Of a stretch of 64,000 bases of DNA, positions 13,069 to 24,910 are shown in pieces. This DNA is from Moringa oleifera. Taxonomy: Eukaryota; Streptophyta; Magnoliopsida; Brassicales; Moringaceae. The DNA lies in the NCBI GenBank assembly GCA_021397835.1, contig JAJFZO010000034.1, positions 6,477,001-6,541,000 on the forward strand, in the 5' to 3' direction. The notes under the pieces were generated by a model that saw only the letters and a program-made list of their open reading frames with translations, ran no database searches and was not told where the DNA came from. The translations under genes and the position numbers were made by a program. The number at the start of each line of letters is the position of its first letter. Positions within the stretch are counted from its first letter, which is position 1.

Positions 13069-13572
13069 TACTCGTCATTAAAAGCTTTTTATGATGGTTA
13101 GGAAACTGTTATTGTAAGTGATAACATAGAAACTTTATGACGGTTTAAAAGACCGTCATAAATTCTTGACGATTTTTAACCATCATTAAAAAGTTAAAGT
13201 ATTAATGATGATCTGTGATGAATTATCATAAAAAACTTATGATGGTTCATAATAAACTATTATAAAATATATTCGTGATATCATGATGATCTTTGTGACC
13301 GTCATTAAAAATATTCACTTATTAATGACGGTTTTTGTGACTAAAAGAATATGCACTTTTTATGACGGTTTTAATGACCGTCATAAAAAATATATGTTTT
13401 ATTTTACATTTTTTATTAATTAATCATAATTTTTTTTATAATTTTAGTTAATTAATTAATATTTGTCATTTGTTTTTGCAATTATAGTCAAGCAGTACAA
13501 AAATATCAAACAAAAAATTACAAATATTTATAACTACAACTATTATCATTTTATAAAATATAATAATATTAA

Positions 13573-14344
13573 GGGTAAATATCATTTAAAACCTTGACCT
13601 TTACACTATCTCTTCAAACAGACATTAAGTTTCAAAATGTATCCAAACTAACCTCGATTTTATAATTTTGTTCAAATTGAACCTTCTGTCTAAATCAATG
13701 AAACGATATTTGTAAAAAATAAATTTATTAAAGGACAAAAATGACATTATATTAGTAGAATATGTAAAAAAAATGACAGTGTTTTCCCCATTTTGATCTT
13801 CTCCCCGTTTTGGCCTTTTCCCCAGAAACCTAAATGGATTTATTGAAGGGCAAAAAGGATATTACATCAATAGAATATATAGAGGTAAACGACAGCGTTT
13901 TCCCTATTTTAGTTTTCTCCCCATTTTAATCTTCTCCCTCGAAACCTATTCTCTCAATTCGTCACTCGGTATCAAGAAATTTAAAGATTTGGTTGGATAA
14001 TGTTTTTCCTACAATCCCAAAATCTTCTTCTTTGGTTACTCGATTCTTCAACAAGAAAATCCCGATTAATTTACAACTTTTCTTTTCTTTTTCCTCTCAT
14101 CTTTCTCTTCTTTCTCTTTGGGCAACATGCTCTGCGTTTTCTCTGCATTTTCTCTGAAGGGAAGGGAATGAAAGATTTAACAGACGATAATGCTTTCACG
14201 AAAAAAATTAATTTAAACGGCGTTTGCAATTAAGGTCCAATTTGGACAAAATTAAAAAATCAAGGTTAGTTTGGATACATTTTAAAACTTAGTGTATGTT
14301 TGGAGAGATAGTGTAAAAGTCAAGGTTTTAAATGATATTTACCC
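13573..14344. mobile_element. Nested MULE-type foldback element, 772 bp
   Basis: Inverted repeats of ~113 bp at 13573-13685 and 14232-14344 are ~90% identical by eye (outer ends GGGTAAATATCATTTAAAAC). They are flanked by a 9-bp imperfect target duplication, TAATATTAA (13564-13572) and TAAAATTAA (14345-14353), with one mismatch. Nine-bp duplication plus long inverted repeats fit a non-autonomous Mutator-like element. The interior contains a ~115-bp diverged tandem duplication (13716-13830 and 13831-13948) and a 77-codon frame at 14000-14233 that I do not recognise and do not call as a gene. The insertion is inside the CACTA element, so it is younger than that insertion. Confidence 0.85.
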
Positions 14345-15179
14345 TAAAATTAAGTATCAAAAATAAACAAAATATTTATAAATTAAATTACACAATATGT
14401 CATTTTCATTACTCTGTTTTATCATTATATCAAAAAATACCACGTGAATTAGATGAGTCATTCCTGCAATATGAAAAAGAGAAATTATTATATCAGTTTT
14501 ATTTAACATATAATTAATTTACATATCAAAATAAATAAGCAAGTGTAATAATACTTGAAAATCAAACATAATAAAATGTTGGGAATACATCTAGATGTTA
14601 AAAATATAACTTCTTGCAGCTCATAAGGTATATATTAATCATAATATACAATTTTTTATTCTAGTTTCCTACATCTAGATATCAAAAAAGTAACTTCTTG
14701 TAATGCAACAGTAAGTACGAAAATTAGTTGATTATGAACATATTTATTTCATATGCATGCTTAAATACTTTTACTTGTTCTTTGCTTTATCAACTTCTTA
14801 AAGATAACATTTACAAAATTCTCAATAAAATTGACAAAGAATTCAACAAAATTAATAGATGGCTCAATGAATAAAATGGGCAGAGTGTTCAATGAATAGA
14901 ATTAATCTATCATACTTGAATTTAATCAAGCCAAAAAATATACAATTAAAACACAACCATTAATGAGCCAACAAGAATTACGTATCTAGTTATGATAGTA
15001 ACTATCGTACATGCATAGCCCATTCACCATGTACTTCATTAATTTCTTCATTACTATGTGTATCCTTACTATTAAAGTTTAAGATTAAAACACAACAAAA
15101 GATAACATAATCAATTTGATATTATTTATAAATATGAAACACTTAATATGTAAATAAAATAAATTATGTAACATTCTTA

Positions 15180-16467
15180 CAAAGAATTTTTGGATCTTTA
15201 ATTATTTTCTTGATAAATTGAAGCACAAAACAGCCATATTTTATACCACCTCTTTGAATCGGTGCCTATACATATAGAAATATAATCATTAACACATATT
15301 ATTTTTAATATTATTAATAATAAAAAAATAAAATGAACTCACTTAAATTTGTTGTCATATAATATTTGATCTCATACGAAATATTTGAAAACCTATGTAT
15401 CATTAACCGATAAACATTTGAAAACATGTAGTATTTAGAATTAATAATGAAACCAATAAACAAAAAACATAAAGTAAAACTTGTACTCACATGGTCATAA
15501 TTTTTTTAAGATCAGGTTCTATTTCATGACCCAAAAAATTCAAATGATACATTATTTGTGATATCATATTAATAACCACTAATTTTCAATGAAATTTATT
15601 TAGAATAAAAAATAATAAATAATAAATAGCCAAATGATATATGTCTTGGTAAAGCAATTAAGATAAAAATTTCTTACTTTAGATTGTAAAGCATGAAAAG
15701 AATTTGGTTTGAATGTGTTTTTTCTAACTGCTTAACAATACGTCATGCTCTATTTTTTAACCTACTTTCATTGTTTAATCCACCAAAGAATGAGATAATC
15801 GCAGGATTGATGAAAGCAAATTGTTTCAACTTTTTTATATCCTTCAAATTAGCATGTAGATATCTGAAAGTAAAAAAGTTAAGTCATATAAACATAGATA
15901 TTGAAATAAATTGATATCGAAATTTTATCTCACCTGATATACAAACAAATGCTAGTTCCTCCCAATTTTTTATTTTTATCAATCATGATAGAGCAATCTT
16001 CTGAGCCAAAATGACAATAAAATGGACAGCAAGAAACATCATCATCAAATCTTACTCTAACTTCATTTTGCATATTAATCATCAACGGATAAGTTGCTTT
16101 TGCGAATTGCTCTAGAGCTTGCTCAAAAATGGATCCCACTTTTTTACTAATTTCATTTTTCTTTGTCTCCAAACATGTGACAATAATAAATTTTAAAAGT
16201 CAAATAATTTTAACATAAAAGAAACAAAGATAATATACCACAACTAAAATTGTCTCACACCTCCTTAACAATATGAGTAAAAACCAAGTCTTTAGGCCAA
16301 CTTACATGATGACCTAATGCATCTTTAACAAATATAAGATATTCATCCTCATTTTCAATAAGTAGTCGAGCATCTTGACTGAATATTTGATCAACAAAAA
16401 CCATAAAATTGGTACAAAAATCATCAATAATAGTGCCTATTGCAACAATATTTTCTAGTGTATCCAT
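15180..16467 (-). pseudogene. CACTA-borne Ulp1-type protease gene, decayed
   Basis: Minus-strand fragments match the accessory protein that plant CACTA elements often carry (an N-terminal DUF8039-like domain followed by a Ulp1/SENP C48 peptidase domain). At 16467-16255 the frame reads ENIVAIGTI ... DALGHHVSWPKDLV, the DUF8039-like pattern. At 16172-15930 it reads FYCHFGSEDCSIMIDKNKKL..., continuing across a probable intron to YLHANLKDIKKVETI near 15865. Near 15270-15190 the C-terminal peptidase block APIQRGGIKYGCFVLQFIKK appears. In the active family the last block has CG at this point (E-C-G-Y/F); here the catalytic Cys position is Tyr, and several stops interrupt the rest. Not functional as a protease. 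Confidence 0.7.
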
Positions 16468-17745
16468 TGCTAATTTACATACAACACCTTATTCATAAAA
16501 AAAATGACATTATTAATTATAATTAATAGTAAAAACAATGTCCATAGCATTAAATAAATAAGTAAATACCTTCATCTTTAAATCTATGGATAACAAGCAT
16601 TAATAACTATTCACAAAGCATGCCAAGATCTTTGATTCAGACAAAAATAAAACAAAATTACTTCAATAAGATACATCCTAACAAGTTACAGCTTGAAACA
16701 ATGACTCTGTCCATATAAAAATATGCAATTTACTTGATGTATCTTTAGGTGGGTGGTGATTGCATTCCAAAAATATAAACAGTGACACTAATTTCCAAAT
16801 TCATAGACAACATGCTCCAGTAAAAATTTTCTCCTTTGATTTACTTACAATTTTTAGTATCACAAGGGTAACAAACATGGGCATCATCCAATAATGCACA
16901 ATGCCAAGAGAAGAAAATTTTAAAACAAAACTAAGTAAGAAATTGCAAGACTTGACAAAAAAATCTATCTTTCTCTCTCATAATGGGAGATGAAGGTTTG
17001 ATTAGTTTTATATACCATTTCTCTTGTTTTAGTGGTATCATCCAATAGTGCACGAAGCCTATTTCACAAAATTTCTTGAAAGAATAAAGCTTTGCATCGA
17101 TTATATAACGTTGAAAGAGAGAAATTTTTGTTTCAAAGAATGGTGTTTTTATAGGAGAATGAAGGAAGAACATTGGCAGTGCGTTGGTAAAGATCTTTAA
17201 GTATTACAATACATCAAGTATACTGTTTAAAGTTTGTTACTGCTAAAATTATTGTTTAAGATTTTCATTGATCGGGTGGTAAAGTTCCATAAGGTTGACT
17301 AAGAGAACCTGGGTTCAAGTCAGCACTTTGCCTTTTTTTCTCAAAATAATTCGAACACATTTTTTATTAAACAAGCAACATAACTAACCAAAATCAATTA
17401 TAGATCAAATGATTGTAAATGTGATATAATTTTCAACAGAACTTAGGTTTAAGTCCGTTAGTTTGCATTTTCAATATTTTTTTAATCAAATATTTAAATT
17501 AAAAATAAAATCCCAAAAAAACATGTCACACGTTTTCTTTATGGAAATGACATATAGATTTTTTTTTTTATGACGGTCCTTTAGAACCATCATGTATGTT
17601 ACGTTTTCTATGACGGTCTCAAGAGACCGTCATATATGTTACGTTTTCTATGATGGTCTTTCAAGATCGTCATGTATTTGATTTTTTAATGACGTTTATA
17701 AAGACTGTCATAAAATACTGTCATTAAAAAAAAATTGTAGTGAAT

Positions 17746-18030
17746 ATACTCTATTGTTGTTCGTTGTTAAAAAATTATGATGTAATAAGGTCATACCATA
17801 TGTTTGCAACATATTGTAATCATACTTAAAATATATGCAATTAATTATTACTAAAATATGTGCTTCCAAAATAGTATTATCATATTAATATCTTCAAGTA
17901 TAACTTGGCCTTATTACCTAATAGTAAATGATCATTTTTTCTGGCTCTAGATGAATGATAATTAAATGTTGATAATCACTTTTTTTTGTTTTTTTATATT
18001 TGAACTTCAAAACTTGGAAAACATCAACTA
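17746..18030. other. Spacer between CACTA element and hAT remnant
   Basis: AT-rich sequence with no recognisable gene. I looked here for the left inverted repeat of the hAT remnant and did not find one. Confidence 0.4.
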
Positions 18031-18031
18031 A

Positions 18032-19735
18032 AATGGATAAGAATACCAATACTACACCTAATTCCACACAACTAAATTCAATCATCAACTAATCTTCTCT
18101 ACATGATGAAGCACAAAGTCAATGTTAATCTATAAGTTTTAAATTGAAGAGGAAAGCTCCTAAGTAGAGGTCAAAAGTATAGGAATACTTTATTAAATTT
18201 CTTAATAAACAAGGTGAAGATAAAGTTAAATCTAATTATTAAGATAAAGAGTTTTTTTCTTATCCTAAAAGAAATGGGACAAATCCATTGAAAGTTTATA
18301 TAGGTGCTTGTAAAAAGAAAACAAATATTAGTGTTGAATATTCTAATCGGATTAAATTAGTTTTTGAATACAGAGGAAATAGATTTTAGGTACTTGAAAG
18401 TTTACTCAATACACAATGAAGAAGGATATAGCTAAGATGATCATTATGGATAAGTTGCTTTTTAATTTTGTAGATGGTAGAAGTTTTCGGTGTTATATGT
18501 CACTCACATGTCTTAAGTGTCATATGCTCTTGTCATGGACTATAGATAGAGATTTTATTAGTATTATATTGATGAAAACATCAAGCCGAAATAATTATTA
18601 AAAACATTTAGTGTAAGAGTATTTCTTACCATAGATACTTGAACTTCAATATGAATAGCTAATTATTTATGTCTTACAACTCACTTTATAGATATGGATT
18701 AAAAACTAAATAAAAGAATATTAAATTTTTGTCCCATTTTAAATCAAAGAAGTGAGACTATTACGTAAGTTGTTGAAAAATATTTGCATGATTATGAGAT
18801 TGATTAAGTTTTTACTGTTATAATTAATAATGCTAGTTCTAGTGATGCAATCTTATACTTGAAAAAAAAAACTAAACAACTTAAAAAATTGCATTAATAA
18901 AATAAAGATATTTTTATTTGAGATGCATTGCACATATTCTTAATTTTATCGTTCTTGGTCGATTGAAAGAAATCAATGAGTTAATTGCTCATGTTAGAAG
19001 GACTATTAGATATGTGAGATAATCACCTATTAGGTTGGCTAAGTTTAAAAAATGTACTTTAGTTAAAAAAGTTAAAGATAAAAGTTCATTGTGTTTGGAT
19101 GTTAAATTCTAATAGAAGGACAGATGAAATGACAAGTTACATTAGACCTAAATCTTTGCGTTTAAAAGTTTAAACATTAATTTTGAAACAAATTCTACCT
19201 ATTGTTTGAAAATGTGTAGGTCTTAATTGTTCGGGAGGCAATTTCGTGCAACTCTTATTTGAACTTTGAAAGCAACATACAAAAGTTTAAGTTGTGGTTG
19301 AAACAATTTTTGTTGCTAACTAGTCTCACTTATAATTTTTAGAAATCAATTATTATTGTGCAAGGAGAATGTTATGGTTGTAATATGTAATGGCTTGAGT
19401 TGAGTTTGTTTGCATCTTTGATGATTTGTTCCCCAATTTTTTCTTCCTTTACGTAGCCAACTTAATTTCTGAAATGACTTTTATGTAGCCAACTAAATTT
19501 TACAACACTATATGATTTCACATGTAATTTTAATTAATTTTATTTTAATTTAATTTATGTTAAAAAATTCAATTTGTTCGATTATGGATCGAATCGACAA
19601 AAGAGAAATTAGTTTGATTTAATCAATTTTTTGTTTAAATATTTGATCAATTATCATCATTTTTTAGCAAGTTCAATTATTTCAACTTTTTAAAATTTTA
19701 GATCAAATCTACCAGATGCTCACCCTTAAATCAAA
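18032..19735 (+). pseudogene. hAT (Ac-type) transposase remnant with BED-type zinc finger trace
   Basis: Translation in shifting + frames gives a BED-finger-like block (FIKFLNKQGEDKVKSN ... SYPKRNGTNPLKVYIGACKK, 18180-18320; the first Cys pair is lost to a stop). Near 18920-19110 comes the block RCIAHILNFIVLGRLKEINE followed by AHVRRTIRYVR...SPIRLAKFKKC and KSSLCLDV. The HILN...V.DGL and RWNST-preceding CLDV patterns are typical of the RICESLEEPER/Ac-like hAT core. Many stops and frameshifts are present. The right end probably lies at about 19720-19735, where GATGCTCACCCTTA resembles a hAT terminal repeat; the left end was not found. Confidence 0.7.
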
Positions 19736-21579
19736 TATTGGTAACTTAATGAGTAAGGCTATAAAACATGTACAAGATTACTACTTTTGCAAAAATAAGA
19801 CATAAGGGGCATGGGTGATTGACAATGATCATGAGTTTGTAGAGACTTTGCCATGAGAGTATTAATGATCAGTTAGAGTTAGCAAATAATTTGAAAAGAT
19901 AGGCTCATGTTCAAGAAAAAACTTTTTAGGTTAATTTCTATATTGATTAAGCTATTATATTTTTTGGTGTTCAAACATTATTAAAAAAACCAAATTTTCT
20001 AACTTGGATAACTTATCTCTGAGTACCCGTTGGTGTTACATGATAATAACCAAATTGATTTTTTTTCTTCCTAAAGAAATTGTTTAGGCATATTGAATTC
20101 AGTTTTAGAAATGAACAAGATTAAAGGAAAATGGATCTTGTCCTAGAGGAGTTCAACCTGACTTAGTTTTTTGAAAATATAAATGATATATGTACTATAA
20201 TGATCAATTTTTAAGATTTAATTTATGATAAACATCATTTAGAACTTTATATTTTATTTTTTTCTTAATTAAAATTTTTAAGATGGGTTTAAACAAATTT
20301 TGATATATAAATTTAGATAAATTGAACCCTAAAAAAATCAAAAACTAAAAAAATATTTAAATTAAAAATATTTTATAATGAATTTTATAATCAAAAACTG
20401 GAATTTCTTACAGTGACATTCAAGTGGCTCATGCTACTGTGAGGCTGGAGGTTCATGGTTGGGCTAAGAGCTTCCCTTGCAAATGTTCCTGGCTGGTGGG
20501 CATTCCTCTTTAGCCACTTGATTAATTGAGCCCCAAACGTCTTTTCTAACTGTTATAAATGAGCCCTTTACACCACGGACTGATTTTGGATGGATCTAGT
20601 CCAATAAATTGAAGAGTGAGTTTCTCTTTGGAATCCATGTCATGAGACCCAATATATATCTCACATCAATTTTATAAAAAGTAAAATAAAGATTAAAATT
20701 TAAAAATTTTTAAATAAATTATCATCAGTTAATATTTTTAAAATACTTGTATATAAATACAAAACAAAAAAAAAAATCACATCAAAGCCACTGAAATATT
20801 GATGTGAATATCTAAAAGAGTAGGTGATGATGATGCTATTCTATATGGCATCTTAGTCATCATACTAATAATATCCATTCACGGGGGATAAAACATTTTT
20901 CTGTTTTGCTTGGCCAACAAAAATTTTGATCATTACAGTAGCTCCGGTAAAGTATGCATGGAGTTGGTTCACTCATATTTACATTATGCACATGCCTTCG
21001 TTTCATGTAACTAACAAATAGAATAAACCATCTCTGTCAATAGGGAAAAACACAAACACACACATACCAACAAATAGAATAAACCAATCCAATCCTTGAG
21101 GAACTCTTCCATGTGATTAAATTCAAATTATGGGTACAGAAGATTTTGGATCAAGGGTTAATGCTCACTTCAAATTCGAGAAGATTTTTAGTCCAGAATT
21201 AAGAACCATAATCAAACTATAACTCAACTCATTTCCAAATAGTATACAATATTGTGACAGAAATTCACTGTTACTGCAATCACAGTTAAATATGAATTGA
21301 ATTATTTTTCTCTTTACCAGTTACTACATTTTGTAGTAACTGAGAATAATCTCAACGAAGTCTTGCTGACATATCTAAGAATCTAAAACCTTGGAGGGAA
21401 ACTGATTTAGGAGAGTAAAACTGCAGCAAAACTTTAGAAAAGTCAAGAGGTTATATACATACTGGCAAGAGAACTACTTCCCCCAAGCCTAATCTGCGGT
21501 GGACCATAGAAATCTTCTGCCATCAGGGCGCCTGCGTCATTAGTATATAAATTTCCTTGTTATTAAGAGACCTTTGAAG
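19736..21579. other. Intergenic DNA downstream of the PPR gene
   Basis: Mostly AT-rich. A GC-richer island at about 20410-20620 has no conserved reading frame that I can identify. The stretch 21300-21579 is presumably the 3' untranslated region of the PPR gene on the minus strand. Confidence 0.4.
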
Positions 21580-23436
21580 CTAAGACCTGGCTGTGTGCAG
21601 ACTGCCCACAAGTGAAGTATACACTCTATCATCAGGTGTAAGGCCTTTCTCCATCAGCTCAGCGTACAAATTAAAAGCCTCATATGATCTCCCTTCCTTG
21701 GAAAGACCCGAAATCATTGCTGTGTAGGTGACTACATTCGCAGCTAAACCCCTCGAATGCATTTCACTGAATAGTTTCAATGCTTTGTCTACCTTCCCCG
21801 AGACACATTGGCCATGTATAAGTGATGTGTACGTGTATACATCCGGCAGCAGTCCCTTGCTTTCCATCTCATTCCTCAGTTCATAAGCTTCCTTCACCTT
21901 CCCTTTCTTGCTATACCCATCAATCAGAACATTGTATGTAACCTTATTGGGTCTCTCTCCTTTCCTCTCCATCTCTAGAAATACTCTCTTTGCCTCGTCA
22001 AAGTTCCCTTCCTTGCAGTAAATGTCAATCAAGGTGGTGAAGTTCACCGCATTAGGAGCCACACCTCTTTCTATCATAGTAAACAACCACTTCTTCGCTT
22101 CATCATGCCGATTCAATTTAGATAACCCGCTGGCTATCGTGTTGTAAGCAAATACATCAGTCTCGAATCCTTTCTTCTCCATCACACCCTGTATCTTTAA
22201 AGCATCATCTATCATCCCTTTTTTGCAGTACCCATTCATCAATGAATTAAATATCACCTGATTTAAATTAAGTCCTTGGATTTGCATTTCATTTACCAAG
22301 ATTTCAGCTGCCTTCATCTGCCCAGCCTTGCAGACGCCATCAATCAGAGCCCCATAAGTGTGAGCACTTGGGACAAGGCCTCTGTCAGTCAATTCATCAA
22401 ACAAAGCAAATGCCCTTTTAATATTTCCTCCTCTGCAGTTCCAACTAATCATCGACGTGTACACGTGAACATCACTCTCTGTCCCTTTCTCACGCATTTC
22501 ATCAAACAGCTTCTCTGCCTCTTGAAGCTTGCCAGTACTTGCATACCGTTCTATCAGAATAGTACAAGTTGCCGCATTATAGGCCACCCGATCCTTCTCC
22601 ATCAACCTCAAGATCTCATTGATACCCCCATAATCTTTACTCTTAACGTATGCATTCATGAGCGTATTATACGTGATGATATTTGGTTTAATCCCTCTGG
22701 CGAGCATCTCATCCATTAATTCTTTACCCCTTTTAGCCTCCCCTCTCTTGCACAACCCGTCAACCACAATTGTCAAGGAATAAACAGTAATCTCCGCGCC
22801 ACTCTTAACCATTCGCCTAAAGAAATCCAAACACGACTCCATTTGATTACATCTCTTCAGTGCCAGCAAATACACAATACAAGACCTTTCATCGATCTTT
22901 AGCCCACTCTTCTCCATGTAATCAAAAACCCCTAAAGCCTCTTCGAACATTTTATTATTCCCATACACCCTAAACAGCATATCGCAAAGCTTTTCAACGA
23001 ACACAGGGTCACAACAACTATTCTCAACCAATGAAACCACATCTGACACGGGGCATCGAATATTGTCATCGGTTGCTACACAGTTCAAAGCATTCTTCAT
23101 CTCGGCAAATTTTCGAGCCTCGTATAATCTATGAATGAGAATTACATGAGTCCTAAGGTCGGGTCTGTACGAAGTAAAGAGCGATCGGTTTCCGCGGAGA
23201 AAGTTAAAGAATTTGATGCAAGATTGAGGAGGGAGACTTGGGTTTGAGAGAACAAGGTGGGTTATGTGAGAGTTGAGAGTGGGAATAAAAAATGACGTGG
23301 TCTGGAGAGGTTTCGTGCCCGATTTGATCAGGGTGTTTATGATCTCGTCTGCAATTTCTTTGTCGGAGATCGGAGTTTTATTTGTCCTTAGCAGGCTTCG
23401 CATAATTTGTGAGAGGTTATGAGTGGCCATTGCCAA
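21580..23436 (-). CDS. P-class pentatricopeptide repeat protein, 618 aa, intronless
   Basis: A single uninterrupted exon encodes 618 residues. The N-terminus (MAMATHNLSQIMRSLLRTNK) is basic and Ser/Thr-rich, suggesting import into mitochondria or plastids (inference). From about residue 158 I count ~13 consecutive ~35-residue PPR motifs (for example ITYNTLMNAYVKS, VTYNVLIDGYSKKGKVKEA, VVTYTAMISGLSKEG) and a truncated last one. No E, DYW or SMR domain follows; the protein ends LVGSLHTARS, so it is P-class. Such proteins bind single-stranded organellar RNA and affect its stability, splicing or translation. Being intronless is typical. The start at 23436 has a second in-frame ATG two codons later. 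I cannot assign a named orthologue. Confidence 0.93.
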   Translation of the reverse strand: MAMATHNLSQIMRSLLRTNKTPISDKEIADEIINTLIKSGTKPLQTTSFFIPTLNSHITHLVLSNPSLPPQSCIKFFNFLRGNRSLFTSYRPDLRTHVILIHRLYEARKFAEMKNALNCVATDDNIRCPVSDVVSLVENSCCDPVFVEKLCDMLFRVYGNNKMFEEALGVFDYMEKSGLKIDERSCIVYLLALKRCNQMESCLDFFRRMVKSGAEITVYSLTIVVDGLCKRGEAKRGKELMDEMLARGIKPNIITYNTLMNAYVKSKDYGGINEILRLMEKDRVAYNAATCTILIERYASTGKLQEAEKLFDEMREKGTESDVHVYTSMISWNCRGGNIKRAFALFDELTDRGLVPSAHTYGALIDGVCKAGQMKAAEILVNEMQIQGLNLNQVIFNSLMNGYCKKGMIDDALKIQGVMEKKGFETDVFAYNTIASGLSKLNRHDEAKKWLFTMIERGVAPNAVNFTTLIDIYCKEGNFDEAKRVFLEMERKGERPNKVTYNVLIDGYSKKGKVKEAYELRNEMESKGLLPDVYTYTSLIHGQCVSGKVDKALKLFSEMHSRGLAANVVTYTAMISGLSKEGRSYEAFNLYAELMEKGLTPDDRVYTSLVGSLHTARS

Positions 23437-24120
23437 TGAAAGTGAGAGGAGTCAGGCAGCTTTGGCCGTTGAGCTTTGGCGGGCTTGTAAATTAAAGTGA
23501 AATGCGTCCTTATTAATATTTAGACAAAAAACTGAATCATCTTTGGGCTCATCTTATTGGCCAATTCCGATTGACCCGAAAAGTTAACCGGACACAAAAA
23601 TTAGAACTTGAACATGATCCGTTTGTTAACACATGAAGGATGAATGGTCGGGCAATTATATCCCGGACCCAGCCCAGACAGATAAGACCTCTAGTTAGAA
23701 GTCCATCGTCGATCAGAATTCAGACTGGAGGTGAAGAAGAAGAAGAAAACAAAGAAAGGAAAGAGAAAGATGGGTGCATTGTTGAATGTAAATGGCAGAG
23801 AGAGTTGTTGCAGAGAAGGAGAGCCCTCTTTGCTGCGATTGTATTTGAAGCTAGTCCAGATGGTTTGTTATGTAGAGAATCATCATCACAGGGAAAGCCC
23901 ATGTCCAAGCATGATAGAGAACTTGGTGCATAGGTCAAGTCCAAATGAAATCAAAGTCATCTGAGGGCCATGAAGTTGAATAATAGAGTTAACAAGTAGA
24001 GCAGTCCAAGCTAAAAGAAATTAACGGTAAAATGTCATCCCATGGCACATAACCCTAGCTAATGCAAAATCATGACTTTGCTATAAATAAAATGCATGAG
24101 ATCTCAAAACAGTATTTTTA
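23437..24120. other. PPR gene 5' flank with an unassigned purine-rich open stretch
   Basis: Overlapping + frames at 23640-23933 and 23731-23964 are open because of a GAAGAAGAAG-rich tract followed by ~200 bp of balanced composition. The second frame reads MGALLNVNGRESC from 23770. Nothing here resembles a family I know, and no exon borders are obvious; a small or decayed gene cannot be excluded. Confidence 0.3.
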
Positions 24121-24910
24121 TAAGAGAAAATTGCCAAAGATGACATCCCGTGCCAATGATGACATCCTGTGTCCCTATTTTTTATGAAACAAATTATCTT
24201 TATTATTTTTTATTTTTTTAACACTTAAATGTATTGTGAAGATAAAAATGCTCATACTAAAAATAATAATATCTTTAAAAATTAAATATTTAAAGAATAA
24301 AAAAATTGATGCAAACAATATTAATATTCTCTCTCTTCGAGCTCTCTCTCTTTGTCTTCAGGCTCTTTTTCTAAATTTTTTCTTCATTTTTGTATCTAAA
24401 ATCTATCTAAACAAAAGTTAGAAAAGGAATCAAAAGTAGTTATCGATTGATTTTGGCTAACTCTCTTTATGTTGTATCTAAGATTTACACAACCAAGTTT
24501 TAATTTTTGGTAACACATTGTTTTTCAAAGCAAAAAGTGTTCGGATGGATCAAAAGACTAACAGGTATGTATTTGAAAGATAATGTATCTTAACACTGTA
24601 AAGATTTTATATGTTTTAAAAAAATAATTGCGATGTATCATACATATCGTAATATGGACAAAGAACCATACTATGTTTGATTAAATCGTGACTTAGCCAC
24701 CAAATTCGTATCTTCTCATGAACTATCGTGACTTCATTCACAAATTGATATTTCTTTAATGAAATCGATACATAAAATAATATCGTTACTTATTTATCTA
24801 AATCGTTATTTATTTACTGAACTTTAGTTTTGTTCTTTTTTCTAAAACTCTCGCTTCTTTTTTGAAATGTTTTTATGGTAATGGTAGAATGCAAGTTATT
24901 ATAACTTGAA

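Larger units (their letters stand above)
13051..17742. mobile_element. Non-autonomous CACTA (En/Spm-type) DNA transposon, 4.69 kb
   Basis: The element begins CACTACAAGAAAACAAG at 13051 and ends ...TTGTAGTG at 17742, with a perfect 3-bp target duplication AAT (13048-13050 and 17743-17745). Terminal inverted repeats are short (CACTACAA), as is usual for CACTA elements. Both subterminal regions (13070-13400 and 17560-17730) are packed with palindromic TATGACGGTC...GACCGTCATA units, the type of subterminal repeat bound by CACTA transposases (family knowledge). No TNP2-type transposase is seen; the only coding trace is a decayed Ulp1-type gene on the minus strand. A separate foldback element is nested at 13573-14344. 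Mobility would require transposase in trans. Confidence 0.92.

Noticed and set aside
14000..14233. 77-codon frame inside the foldback MULE
   Set aside because: Low-complexity Phe/Leu-rich translation from T-rich DNA; no recognisable captured exon.
17256..17330. tRNA-like segment with GGTTCAAGTC
   Set aside because: Has a B-box-like stretch and a weak A-box, but no cloverleaf can be drawn; such motifs occur inside CACTA elements. A covariance-model scan would settle it.
22276..22719. 147-codon + frame inside the PPR gene
   Set aside because: Antisense shadow of a long real exon; no family similarity.
23640..23964. Small gene divergent from the PPR gene
   Set aside because: Frames are opened by a GAA-rich tract, both candidate frames overlap, and neither resembles a known protein; kept only as an unassigned region.
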